11,659 nucleotides of DNA from an uncultured Clostridia bacterium (GCA_945950065.1 CAMFGQ010000037.1:1-11659), one strand, 5' to 3'; positions 1 through 7,419 are shown, counted from the first letter of the stretch. Program-made: numbers and translations. The notes: generated by a model from the letters alone, not told the origin.

Positions 1-821
1 TGCTAATCTATGATGCGTTTTCAGATAAAGTTGGAAAAGGAAATCGAACGGCACTTGTGGAAGCCACAGGACGAAGTGAAGAAGAAATGCAAGCCATTGC
101 AGCAAAGCTCGGTTTTGCTGAAACCCTTTTCTTTGAAGGGACAACACTGCGCTATTTCTCCCCTACTGAAGAAATAGACTTCTGTGGACATGCAACCCTG
201 GCCTTTGCTTGGAACAGAGGAAGTGAAAAGGTCCGTGAAGAAGAAATCTACCATACGCCTGTAGGGGAAATCCCCATTCGCTACCAATATGGACCAGAGG
301 GACTTGAAAAAGTCTGGATGCTCCAAGCAGAGCCTTTGGTCAAAGAAATCCTCTTTGAGCTGCAAGACCTCTTGGATGCTCTAGGAATACAGAAAGAGGA
401 TCTTGATCATAACTATCCCCTACAAGCTGCTAACACTGGCAATTGGGATCTTTTCGTACCCATGAAGTCCCGTAGTACTGTGGATCAGCTTTTCCCTAAC
501 ATGGGAGAGCTAGCTGCCCTAAATCTTGCCATGGGTGTCCTGAGTACTCATCTCTATGTCATGGAAGAAGGAGAGGATTACCATATCTATACAAGGGACT
601 TTGCACCTGCCTGTGGTATTCCTGAAGATCCCGTAACGGGTTCTGCCAACGGTGCACTCTATGGACTCCTGCTCCATCATGGCTTTATCCATGAGAAACA
701 AGAACTCGTCTTTGCACAGGGCGAAGCCCTAGGATACCAAGGACGCGTCTTTGGAAAATACGACAGTCTTAGCCACAGAGTTTGGATAGGTGGAAAAGCT
801 GTCTTGGTCGAAAGAAGGTAA
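1..821 (+). CDS. PhzF-family isomerase, 5' end cut by window edge
   Basis: This is a PhzF-type protein of the diaminopimelate-epimerase fold, a cofactor-independent family whose members catalyse proton-transfer isomerisations; the substrate here is unknown. The open frame enters from the left edge (first full codon at base 3), so the true start lies outside. A GTG at 57 is in frame, but the residues before it (LIYDAFSDKVGKGNRTALVE) are the conserved family N-terminus, so 57 is not the start. The visible 272 residues are close to full family length, so only a few are missing. Visible motifs are GNRT near residue 13 (usually GNPA), the AET segment with the probable catalytic Glu around visible residue 40, DFCGHAT, and the C-terminal EDPVTGSA. 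The stop is 2 bases before the next gene's ATG, so the two are probably cotranscribed. Family assignment is secure; the physiological role is not. Confidence 0.9.
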   Translation, partial: LIYDAFSDKVGKGNRTALVEATGRSEEEMQAIAAKLGFAETLFFEGTTLRYFSPTEEIDFCGHATLAFAWNRGSEKVREEEIYHTPVGEIPIRYQYGPEGLEKVWMLQAEPLVKEILFELQDLLDALGIQKEDLDHNYPLQAANTGNWDLFVPMKSRSTVDQLFPNMGELAALNLAMGVLSTHLYVMEEGEDYHIYTRDFAPACGIPEDPVTGSANGALYGLLLHHGFIHEKQELVFAQGEALGYQGRVFGKYDSLSHRVWIGGKAVLVERR

Positions 822-823
822 AC

Positions 824-1189
824 ATGAATTTACTCATCAATTGGCTGCTCTCTGCGGCTATTCTCTATGGTCTGGGAGAATACACCACCTTACTTACTAT
901 AGAAAACTTTGTGGTTGCGCTGAAAGTTAGTATTCTGATTAGCTTTATCGCCTTCATCATCCGCATTATCAGTGGCTTTTTAAAGGTTTTAGGCTGTTTA
1001 ACCCTAGGCATTAGCTATATCGCTGGGCTGATTCTACAGCTCCTAGCCATGCCCATTGCACTCTTAAGAGCTCAACCTTATATTCAAGGATATGCCATTG
1101 CCGGAAAAAATGAAGCATTTATTGTGGCAATCATTCTCACGGTCTTTAGTGCAATCATTCTCGATAGAAATAAGAAGAGTTCCCGCTAA
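824..1189 (+). CDS. small four-helix membrane protein, YvlD / phage-holin-4-like family
   Basis: This is a 121-residue very hydrophobic protein with about four predicted membrane helices (roughly residues 3-18, 28-47, 57-80 and 97-113) and a short basic C-terminus. Helix layout, the central LGCLTLGI stretch and the final AFIVAIILTVFSAIIL helix resemble the YvlD group of the phage-holin-4 superfamily. These are mostly bacterial housekeeping membrane proteins of unknown function rather than true holins. I chose the ATG at 824 because an AGAAGG ribosome site sits inside the end of the preceding gene at the right distance. A longer in-frame start at 782 would lie within the PhzF gene and add a charged, non-conserved extension. 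The last codons form the left arm of the terminator at 1172-1202. Function unknown; the family call comes from the pattern only. Confidence 0.65.
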   Translation: MNLLINWLLSAAILYGLGEYTTLLTIENFVVALKVSILISFIAFIIRIISGFLKVLGCLTLGISYIAGLILQLLAMPIALLRAQPYIQGYAIAGKNEAFIVAIILTVFSAIILDRNKKSSR

Positions 1190-1202
1190 GGGAACTCTTC
1201 TT
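1172..1202. terminator. bidirectional intrinsic terminator overlapping a stop codon
   Basis: A perfect 13-base-pair stem (arms 1172-1184 and 1190-1202, beginning AAGAAGAG) closes a 5-base loop GCTAA that contains the TAA stop (1187-1189) of the small membrane protein gene. The flanks are T-rich when read in either direction, though neither has an uninterrupted U run. It lies between convergent genes, so it probably ends the plus-strand transcript and the minus-strand htrA operon alike. Confidence 0.85.
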
Positions 1203-1223
1203 CCTTTATCTGGCTTATTATTC

Positions 1224-2393
1224 TTACGGACTTTCTGGTTGAGGAACTTGCTGTGGACCAAAGGTCTCTTCTGGTTTCTCAGCTAAGATCACCTCAATCT
1301 CCTCAATATGATCTGTCCTAAAGATGGTCAAAGTAACGGTATCTCCTGTCTTAAAGGTGCGCAGAATACCCCTTAGTTGATCCGAACGTAAGGTTTCTTG
1401 ATCATTGATTTTTAGAATCAGATCCTTTGCTTGAACACCCGCTTGATGAGCAGGTCCACCTTCAACAATCTGCTGAACAAAGACTCCCCTTGGAATGTTG
1501 TAATAATCAAGGGCTTCTAGATTCATATCTTCCAAAACGACCCCAAGATAGGGAGTTGGTAAGAATCCTTTTTCAAGAAGTGCAGTGGAGATTTCAAAGG
1601 CAGCATTGATGGGAATCGCAAAGCCAACACCATCAATTCTCGTTCCGCCAATCTTTTGTGAATTGATACCGATGAGTTTACCCTCCACATTGAAGAGTGC
1701 ACCACCACTGTTGCCAGGATTGATAGCTGCATCGGTCTGGATCAGTTTATAGGATCTCTGGGCAGACTGAAGGTCATCACGGCCAACCGCAGAGACAATC
1801 CCTTTGGTGACAGACTGACCTAGTCCTAGCGCATTACCTACAGCAAAAACGGTTTCACCGATGACCAGTTGATCGGAATTGCCGATTTGGGCTAGACGAA
1901 TCTGACTGGGGTTATCGATGTCACTCTTTTTTACTCGGAGTACAGCTAAATCCGTATCCGTATCCGAACCCACACGATCAGCATTGATCTTGTCCTGATC
2001 AGGTAACTGGATCTGAATCAGATCTGCTCGCTCAATCACATGGGCATTGGTCATGAGATAATAGTACTCGTCGTCTTCCTTATAAAAAACACCTGAACCC
2101 GATCCTGAGACCTGGGGCTCGCCACCCATAAACTGATTGAAACGTTGAACAGACACTACGGAGTTCTTGACTTCATTGACTACACTGACAATGGATCCTT
2201 CTTGTAGTTCAACTTTTACTTCTTGCGTTGCTGTCTCTTTTGGCTTTTCCTGTTCTGCGGCAAGCTCTTGGTGAGACGTACTTTGGTCTTCTATTCTTCG
2301 ATTTTGTAAATGATCAAAAACGAGAGCAAATACAACACCTGCTAGGCTTGCTAAGAGAATGGCCAAAATGAGATTGCGTAAAAATGTTCTCAT
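1224..2393 (-). CDS. htrA: HtrA/DegP-type membrane-anchored serine protease with PDZ domain
   Basis: A 389-residue trypsin-fold quality-control protease that degrades misfolded proteins outside the membrane. One N-terminal membrane helix (about residues 5-27) has no clear signal-peptidase site, so it is probably an anchor. A charged linker rich in Glu and Gln (about 28-65) follows, then the protease domain with a complete triad: His118 in TNAHV, Asp148 in TDLAVL and Ser229 in GNSGGA. A single PDZ domain (about 282-370) contains PYLGV and GGPAHQAGV. The tail is proline-rich. The start is supported by a perfect AGGAGG that overlaps the TAG stop of the preceding 57-residue gene, leaving an 8-base gap between the genes. 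It is the last gene of the six-gene operon and ends at the convergent terminator. One PDZ and an N-terminal anchor match Gram-positive HtrA/HtrB/YyxA proteins. Confidence 0.96.
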   Translation of the reverse strand: MRTFLRNLILAILLASLAGVVFALVFDHLQNRRIEDQSTSHQELAAEQEKPKETATQEVKVELQEGSIVSVVNEVKNSVVSVQRFNQFMGGEPQVSGSGSGVFYKEDDEYYYLMTNAHVIERADLIQIQLPDQDKINADRVGSDTDTDLAVLRVKKSDIDNPSQIRLAQIGNSDQLVIGETVFAVGNALGLGQSVTKGIVSAVGRDDLQSAQRSYKLIQTDAAINPGNSGGALFNVEGKLIGINSQKIGGTRIDGVGFAIPINAAFEISTALLEKGFLPTPYLGVVLEDMNLEALDYYNIPRGVFVQQIVEGGPAHQAGVQAKDLILKINDQETLRSDQLRGILRTFKTGDTVTLTIFRTDHIEEIEVILAEKPEETFGPQQVPQPESP

Positions 2394-2401
2394 TGGTCCT
2401 C

Positions 2402-2575
2402 CTACTCTTCTCTTTCGATGTGTAAATTCTCCAGACGAGCACGAAAACTCTTGCGAAATTCCCGCAGATATTCATCACGCAGTTGTTTTTGGATTTTCTT
2501 TTCTTCTTCCGTTAGACCAACATCTTTTTGTTTTTTAGCTAGAGCATTAATTTTTTCGATTAACTCTGGTCTCAT
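2402..2575 (-). CDS. 57-residue DUF896 (YnzC-type) cytoplasmic small protein
   Basis: This short gene fills the gap between hutH and htrA. It encodes 57 residues, starting MRPELIEKINALAKKQ and continuing with LTEEEKKIQKQLRDEYL and the FRKSFRARLEN segment. That order (short helix, turn with LTEEE, long helix, F-R-x-S-F-R) is the signature of the DUF896/UPF0291 family, small two-helix proteins common in Firmicutes. The Bacillus member YnzC is encoded next to SOS genes, but the biochemical role is unknown. The protein is highly charged with no membrane segment. Its ATG overlaps the TGA of hutH in an ATGA arrangement with only a weak AGAAAGA upstream, so translation is probably coupled to hutH. 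Its TAG stop is part of the htrA ribosome site. It is easily missed because of its size. Confidence 0.9.
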   Translation of the reverse strand: MRPELIEKINALAKKQKDVGLTEEEKKIQKQLRDEYLREFRKSFRARLENLHIEREE

Positions 2576-4074
2576 TGTTCTAATAATCTTTCTGCTACTA
2601 ATAAATCAGCAGCTTTTAGCATATCTGGAGAAAGAAAACGATCCTCATCCATAAAGGGAATTCTGCTACGAAGTTCATCATAGGCTTCTCTTGTTCTTCT
2701 CGCCATGTCATCCTTGGCGTCTTGAAGATCGATGGCTTGGGCAGCACAGAGATACTCCACAGCAAGAACCTGTCTCGTGTTCTGGAGAATGGCCTTGGCT
2801 TTTCTTGCAGCAATGGTTCCCATGGATACATGGTCCTCTTGATTAGCACTGGATGGAATGCTATCCACGCTAGCTGGATGAGCCAACACTTTATTCTCAC
2901 TGACTAGTGCAGCTGTAGCATACTGGGCAATCATGAACCCAGAATGAAGGCCACCCTTTGGAGTGAGAAAAGCTTCCATACCACTTAAAGCCGGATTGAC
3001 AAGACGCTCAATACGTCTTTCAGAAATATTGGCCATTTCACTCACAGCTATACCCAAAAAGTCAAAGGCTAACGCCATGGGTTGACCATGAAAATTCCCA
3101 CCGCTTATAGCAACTTGATCTTCTTTGAAGATAATAGGATTGTCCGTAACGGCATTGATTTCAATTTCAATCTTCTTGCCTACATACTCTAAAGCATCCC
3201 AGCTTGCACCTAGTACTTGAGGAGCACAGCGCAGTGTATAGGCATCCTGTACACGTTTTTCACCTTGACGTGTAACGCGACGAGAACCCTCCAGGATGGA
3301 GAGAACATCTTCAGCAAACTGCATCTGACCAGCATGAGGACGTAGTTTATGGAGACGTGGATCCAGGGCATCTGTGATGCCTTCCAGGGCCTCCAGAGTC
3401 ATAGCATAAATAACTTTTCCTTGTTCATAGAGAGAAACTGCATCATAGTAAGCAAGTAGACCAATGGCAGTCATAACTTGGGTTCCATTAATCAGGGCTA
3501 GACCCTCTTTGGCATAAAGCTCAATGGGTTCAATGCCTAACTCTTCATGAACATCGGCAGCTGATCTTCGAATACCACCGTAAAAACACTCTCCTTCTCC
3601 TATAAGAGGAAGGACCATGTGTGCAAGAGGTGCAAGATCTCCCGAAGCTCCAAGAGAGCCCTTTTCAGGAATTAAAGGAAGGATATCTTGGTTCAATAGA
3701 TACAGAAGTCGTTCTAGGGTTTCTAAACGAATCCCCGAGAACCCACGACTGAGTGCATTGACACGAAGAAGCATCAGGGCACGTACTTCATCGACTTTTA
3801 GATAATCACCCACTCCACAGGCATGGCTGAGGATAAGGTTTCTCTGCAGTGCAGAGATTTCTTCTTTAGAAATCTTCACATCAGAAAACTTTCCAAAACC
3901 TGTAGTAATACCATAGATCACGCGTTCTTCTTCAATAAAGCGTTCTACTTGCTCAGCCGATTCTTGAACACGTTGTTTCGCTTCATCTGACAGGGCTGTC
4001 TTTCTTCCAAAACGGGCAACCTCAACCACATCCTTAATTCCCAGACTTTCTCCATCTAGATACAATGTATGCAA
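2572..4074 (-). CDS. hutH: histidine ammonia-lyase (histidase)
   Basis: This cytoplasmic enzyme removes ammonia from L-histidine to give urocanate, the first step of histidine degradation. It has 500 residues, normal family length. The Ala143-Ser144-Gly145 triad in GSLGASGDLAPLAH forms the autocatalytic MIO electrophile. Other active-site motifs are intact: Tyr54 in YGITTGFG, His84 in LSHACGVG (His here favours histidine over phenylalanine or tyrosine), Tyr279 in QDAYTLRC, and Glu413 in SANQEDHVSM. The start is a TTG (4072-4074) preceded by AAGGAGA at suitable spacing; no ATG or GTG fits the N-terminus MHTLYLDGESL better. It begins 3 bases after the stop of the membrane protein gene and overlaps the DUF896 start by 4 bases. 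No urocanase gene is adjacent; other pathway genes appear at the right end of the window. Confidence 0.96.
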   Translation of the reverse strand: MHTLYLDGESLGIKDVVEVARFGRKTALSDEAKQRVQESAEQVERFIEEERVIYGITTGFGKFSDVKISKEEISALQRNLILSHACGVGDYLKVDEVRALMLLRVNALSRGFSGIRLETLERLLYLLNQDILPLIPEKGSLGASGDLAPLAHMVLPLIGEGECFYGGIRRSAADVHEELGIEPIELYAKEGLALINGTQVMTAIGLLAYYDAVSLYEQGKVIYAMTLEALEGITDALDPRLHKLRPHAGQMQFAEDVLSILEGSRRVTRQGEKRVQDAYTLRCAPQVLGASWDALEYVGKKIEIEINAVTDNPIIFKEDQVAISGGNFHGQPMALAFDFLGIAVSEMANISERRIERLVNPALSGMEAFLTPKGGLHSGFMIAQYATAALVSENKVLAHPASVDSIPSSANQEDHVSMGTIAARKAKAILQNTRQVLAVEYLCAAQAIDLQDAKDDMARRTREAYDELRSRIPFMDEDRFLSPDMLKAADLLVAERLLEQ

Positions 4075-4077
4075 AAT

Positions 4078-4389
4078 TTATCTCCTTCCAAGTTTTCCTT
4101 GTACAATGAACCCTAGTCCTAAGACAATAAGGATTGATGGTCCAAAGTACTGCTCGTTGACAATGTGAAACCATCCCATAATGGACAAAATATAGGCCAC
4201 ACCTATATAGATTAATGGGAAGGCAAATTGGTAGTTTCTTCCATTGAGGAGGTAGATACCAAAGCCTACAATAGCAAGATAGGGCAAGAGGTCTTGGATG
4301 ATCCTCAAGTCAATGGGTAAGGGTAGTTTCTGAATCAGAAGGACTACACCCAATAGAATCAGCAGTAATCCTAAATTTCGTTTACTCAT
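4078..4389 (-). CDS. small four-helix membrane protein, LiaF-N-terminal/DUF5668-like
   Basis: A 103-residue hydrophobic protein with four predicted membrane helices (about residues 5-21, 33-49, 56-71 and 83-97) and basic ends (MSKR and GKLGRR). The repeated pattern LGLLLILLGVVLL followed by ILIVLGLGFIV resembles the LiaF-type transmembrane domain, whose members lie near envelope-stress systems. There is no soluble LiaF C-terminal domain, so a direct LiaF role should not be assumed. The ATG overlaps the preceding pseudouridine synthase gene by 8 bases and has GGAGAA upstream. The stop is 3 bases from the hutH start codon and lies between hutH and its ribosome site. A link to the envelope protease HtrA in the same operon is possible but is inference. 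Confidence 0.6.
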   Translation of the reverse strand: MSKRNLGLLLILLGVVLLIQKLPLPIDLRIIQDLLPYLAIVGFGIYLLNGRNYQFAFPLIYIGVAYILSIMGWFHIVNEQYFGPSILIVLGLGFIVQGKLGRR

Positions 4390-5248
4390 GTTTCTTCTCC
4401 ATGAATTCCCGCATATCTTCTTTCAGATCTGCATGGAAGTGTATTTTCTCTCCACTGATAGGATGATCAATGCTCATTTCTACACAGTGAAGCAGTTGAC
4501 GTTTAATGTCTCCAACATAACCATAAAGTTCATCCCCTAGAATCACATGGCCTTTATGGGCAAGGTGAAGGCGCAATTGATGGGTTCTACCCGTAATGGG
4601 ACGACACTCCACTAGACTATAATTGTCTTGGCTCCAGAGCCTTGTGAACTCTGTCAATGAGTCCTGTCCCCCAGGAAAGAATTTTCTTCGGATTTCTCCT
4701 TCTTCCTTTCCTATCTTTCCTTCAACCCTAAACTCTTTGGGCGGTATTCCCTGAACTAGGGCAAGGTAGATTTTTTCAGGACTTCTGTTAATGAACTGCT
4801 CAGATAGCTTGTGATGGATAAATTTATTCTTGGCGATAATCAGTACACCCGAGGTATCACGATCTAAGCGATGAACGAAACGGATTTTGTAGTCCTCACC
4901 TTTCATCTTCGCGTAGTGGCCAACACCATTGAGTAGAGTTCCATCTGGTACTCCACTGGTGGGGTGAACCGATCGATAGGGGTCTTTGTTGATCACCAGA
5001 AGACCTTCATCTTCATAGATGACCTCAATGTCCATGGCTTCCGTTGGATAGGTATTTCTCTCAAAATCCAACTTGACATGGACCTCACTGCCCTTTTTCA
5101 CCATATAGTTGGTGTGTCTAACTTTTCCATCCACAAAGATCATTCCTTCTTTTCGAAGTTCAGTAATCATACGGGAGGAAAGTCCAAAACCTTGTCGTAG
5201 GACTTTTTCTAAATTGCGCTCTGACTCTACTCTAGTCCTTAGAATCAC
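4382..5248 (-). CDS. RluA-family RNA pseudouridine synthase with S4 domain
   Basis: A 288-residue enzyme that isomerises uridine to pseudouridine in RNA, probably 23S rRNA as for RluD relatives. An S4-like RNA-binding domain occupies about residues 12-60, and the catalytic domain about 70-280. The catalytic Asp is Asp129 in HRLDRDTSG. The family motifs RPITGRTHQLRLHLAHKGH and GDELYG follow. The start is GTG (5246-5248), which overlaps the TGA of the threonine aldolase gene in a GTGA arrangement with only a weak AAAGAG upstream, so it is probably translationally coupled. Which uridine it modifies cannot be read from the sequence; Firmicutes usually carry several paralogues (YlyB, YjbO and YhcT types). 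It has no obvious functional link to its operon partners. Confidence 0.93.
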   Translation of the reverse strand: MILRTRVESERNLEKVLRQGFGLSSRMITELRKEGMIFVDGKVRHTNYMVKKGSEVHVKLDFERNTYPTEAMDIEVIYEDEGLLVINKDPYRSVHPTSGVPDGTLLNGVGHYAKMKGEDYKIRFVHRLDRDTSGVLIIAKNKFIHHKLSEQFINRSPEKIYLALVQGIPPKEFRVEGKIGKEEGEIRRKFFPGGQDSLTEFTRLWSQDNYSLVECRPITGRTHQLRLHLAHKGHVILGDELYGYVGDIKRQLLHCVEMSIDHPISGEKIHFHADLKEDMREFMEKKHE

Positions 5249-6249
5249 AGAAGGATCTCTTTCATGGCTAGAATGAGGCGATCGATGTCTTCCTTGGTGG
5301 TATCAATATGGGTCACAAAACGGTACTCACCTAGATCAAGAGGATTCACCAGAATTCCTCTTTCACCTAATTCTTCCGCTAAATCAATGTCCTCATCTAA
5401 GGTGAAGAAAACCATGTTCAGGTCCAGGCGATCCCAAGCAATGTGTACCGATGGAATCTCATCCAGACTTAGAGCAAGATAGCGTGCATTCTGATGGTCT
5501 TCCTCGAGACGAGGTAGGACTTCATCCAAGGCAACAAGGCCACAGGCAGCTAAGATTCCTACCTGACGCATACCGCCACCCATGATTTTGCGGTAGATTC
5601 TCGCCTTCTCAATAAAGTCTTTGCTTCCAACAAGTAGGGAGCCAATGGGAGCGGCTAATCCCTTGGATAAGCATACACTGACTGTGTCGGTATAGGCAGC
5701 AAGCTCATGGGGCTCTACCTCTAAAGATAGAGCAGCATTAAAGAGCCTAGCACCATCAAGATGGACCATGGCACCTTTTTCTTTGGCGATCTCATAGACA
5801 TCTTTCATGGAATCCAAAGAAATCACACGGCCATTGCCATGGGCGTTTTCCATACAAAGGAGCGAAGTTCTTGGATGATGGATATCCTTTTCCCTAAAGA
5901 GGGAAGGCAGTTCTTCTAGATCATAGGTACCGTCAATACTTTTTGCCAAACGCATGTTTACACCGCTGAGAAGTCCTGGTGCTCCCGCCTCATGCAAGAA
6001 AATATGTGCGTCTTCTAGAACGAGTATTTCATCGCCTGGTTGGGTATGAGTCATGATAGCCAGTTGGTTTGAAAATGTACCAGAAGGCACAAAAAGTGCA
6101 GCTTCTTTTCCTAGCAAGTGTGCAACTCTGTCTTGTAATTCATGGACGCTGGGATCATCGTCATAGACATCATCACCCACCATAGCAGTGAGCATGGCTT
6201 CACGCATGGACTGGGTTGGCCTTGTAACTGTATCGCTTCTAAAATCCAT
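5245..6249 (-). CDS. ltaA: low-specificity L-threonine aldolase
   Basis: This PLP enzyme cleaves L-threonine or L-allo-threonine to glycine and acetaldehyde in the cytoplasm. Its 334 residues match the family. The N-terminal MDFRSDTVTRPT motif is diagnostic. Lys196 in SVCLSKGLAAPIGSL is the expected Schiff-base lysine, and Asp165 and Arg168 in HLDGARLFNA are the expected PLP ring and carboxylate contacts. His82 in EDAHIF and Arg310 in EYRFVTH complete the site. The start ATG has a perfect AGGAGG (6255-6260) 5 bases upstream. It is the first gene of the six-gene minus-strand operon, immediately behind the divergent control region, and its stop overlaps the next start. Together with hutH it gives the operon an amino-acid catabolism character. 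The genes between them (RNA modification, membrane protein) do not share that theme. Confidence 0.96.
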   Translation of the reverse strand: MDFRSDTVTRPTQSMREAMLTAMVGDDVYDDDPSVHELQDRVAHLLGKEAALFVPSGTFSNQLAIMTHTQPGDEILVLEDAHIFLHEAGAPGLLSGVNMRLAKSIDGTYDLEELPSLFREKDIHHPRTSLLCMENAHGNGRVISLDSMKDVYEIAKEKGAMVHLDGARLFNAALSLEVEPHELAAYTDTVSVCLSKGLAAPIGSLLVGSKDFIEKARIYRKIMGGGMRQVGILAACGLVALDEVLPRLEEDHQNARYLALSLDEIPSVHIAWDRLDLNMVFFTLDEDIDLAEELGERGILVNPLDLGEYRFVTHIDTTKEDIDRLILAMKEILL

Positions 6250-6270
6250 AACTACCTCCTAAACTCTATT

Positions 6271-6282
6271 TATGGTACCATA
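6271..6282 (-). promoter_or_regulatory. 12-base palindrome, possible operator or weak -10 of the ltaA operon
   Basis: TATGGTACCATA is a perfect palindrome 21 bases upstream of the ltaA start codon. Read on the minus strand it contains TGGTACCAT, which could act as a poor extended -10 element giving a short leader into the AGGAGG site. I see no convincing -35 hexamer for it. It could instead bind a dimeric repressor. Both readings are inference. Confidence 0.35.
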
Positions 6283-6320
6283 GTCAAAGAGCCTTGAACA
6301 GACTTAAATAACAACAAATA

Positions 6321-6329
6321 TGGTATACT
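6321..6329 (+). promoter_or_regulatory. extended -10 promoter for the transporter pair
   Basis: TGGTATACT combines a TG extension with a near-consensus TATACT hexamer 29 bases before the ATG at 6359. The best -35 candidate, TTGAAC at 6294-6299, is 24 bases away, too far for a standard promoter, so an extended -10 type is more likely. The predicted transcript start near 6336 leaves a short leader that includes the AGGGGAGA ribosome site. Confidence 0.5.
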
Positions 6330-6358
6330 TAGGGCACACTTACCCAGGGGAGAAATCA

Positions 6359-7417
6359 ATGAATAATCCACTTATGAATAAATTTTTTATCTTTATCCTA
6401 CTCCTTATAGGGGTTGTTTTTCTCTATCGGATTTCCTTTGTGATTTTGGGCCTGTTGATGCCTTTTATTCTAGGCCTCATCATCGCTGCCTTGGCGAATC
6501 CCCTTAAGAAAAAACTTGAAGAAATGGGGATAAAGGGAGCTCTATCCAGTATCTTTTCCCTCCTGGTTCTCTTTCTTGTCATCGGCCTTTTCGTCTATCT
6601 ACTGGCAGTGATCGCAAGATCAGGTATCGCTACTGCAGGGGATTATACCTCACAGATGGTGGGTTCTTTTTCCACTTCGCTGAAGAATACCTACAGTACC
6701 CTAAAGGCTCAGTTTCCAAGCTTACTTCCCGAAGACTATAACAGCTTTATTCAGGGTCTAAAGGGAGGCGGGCTTCTGACCTTAAATGGACTAGACTTTA
6801 GCACCAGGATCTTTGCAGTGGCAAAGAGCTTACCCTCTATGCTGATCTTTATCGTCTTTACCTTGATGAGTTCTTTCTACTTCAGTTTGGAGTTTGAGAC
6901 CATCCTGGACTTCTTAAAAGAGCGCATTATGGTGATTGGATGGATCGACCGAACCCTGCGTAATTTTAGAAAATCCGCCAAACTAGGACTTGCCTCTTGG
7001 TTTAAGGCGCAGTTGTACATTATGAGTGCCACATCACTGATTTCCATTTCTTTCTTTTTGGTTATTGGGGTGTCCTATGCCATTCCACTAGGACTAGCCC
7101 TTGCGATTTTTGATGCACTACCTATTTTTGGTGCCGGTGCCTTTCTCTGGCCCATGACCATCTTTTATCTGGTGACAGGAGTGTATACCAAGGCTCTGCT
7201 AAGTATTGTCGTCTATGTACTCATTGTCTTTACACGACAAATCATTGAGCCTAGATTTATTGGAAAACAGATTGGCATTCATCCCCTGGTGACCCTACTC
7301 ACCATCTATGTCAGCTTTAAATTGCTAGGCGTACCAGGAATCCTGCTGGGAGTCATTGGACTTGCCATCGCCACCAGCATCCTTAACACAAGAGTACTTC
7401 ACAAACAAGAGGAATGA
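6359..7417 (+). CDS. AI-2E-family (YtvI-like) polytopic membrane protein
   Basis: A 352-residue integral membrane protein of the AI-2E transporter superfamily. Members include autoinducer-2 exporters, Na+/H+ antiporters and the sporulation protein YtvI, so a specific substrate should not be assigned. About seven or eight helices are seen: two close together near residues 9-46, one at about 62-86, one at about 158-176, then a soluble amphipathic stretch and C-terminal helices from about 222 to 345. Family hallmarks are FDALPIFGAG (251-260) and the QIIEPRFIGKQIGIHPL loop (294-310) with its Glu-Pro pair. I chose the ATG at 6359 because AGGGGAGA lies 5 bases upstream. An in-frame ATG at 6320 would overlap the promoter -10 and lacks a ribosome site. 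The stop overlaps the first possible start of the MATE gene. The IGxHPL loop and family length favour a YtvI-like reading. Confidence 0.9.
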   Translation: MNNPLMNKFFIFILLLIGVVFLYRISFVILGLLMPFILGLIIAALANPLKKKLEEMGIKGALSSIFSLLVLFLVIGLFVYLLAVIARSGIATAGDYTSQMVGSFSTSLKNTYSTLKAQFPSLLPEDYNSFIQGLKGGGLLTLNGLDFSTRIFAVAKSLPSMLIFIVFTLMSSFYFSLEFETILDFLKERIMVIGWIDRTLRNFRKSAKLGLASWFKAQLYIMSATSLISISFFLVIGVSYAIPLGLALAIFDALPIFGAGAFLWPMTIFYLVTGVYTKALLSIVVYVLIVFTRQIIEPRFIGKQIGIHPLVTLLTIYVSFKLLGVPGILLGVIGLAIATSILNTRVLHKQEE

Positions 7418-7419
7418 TC

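Noticed and set aside
21..365. Antisense open frame of 114 residues opposite the PhzF gene
   Set aside because: It is phenylalanine- and cysteine-rich with no family resemblance, has no ribosome site, and lies opposite a clearly conserved gene.
2418..2654. Plus-strand open frame across the DUF896 gene and the end of hutH
   Set aside because: It reads antisense to two recognisable genes, its composition (Ser, Arg, Phe, Cys runs) is that of a shadow frame, and it has no ribosome site.
6294..6329. Standard promoter made of TTGAAC and TATACT
   Set aside because: The 24-base spacer is too long for a normal sigma-70-type promoter; the extended -10 reading is preferred.
6320..6358. Longer N-terminus of the AI-2E-family protein from the ATG at 6320
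   Set aside because: That ATG lies within the likely -10 element and has no ribosome site, whereas the ATG at 6359 has AGGGGAGA at good spacing.
6359..7417. Quorum-sensing autoinducer-2 exporter
   Set aside because: The family name covers several functions, and neither a luxS gene nor any other AI-2 gene is visible here.
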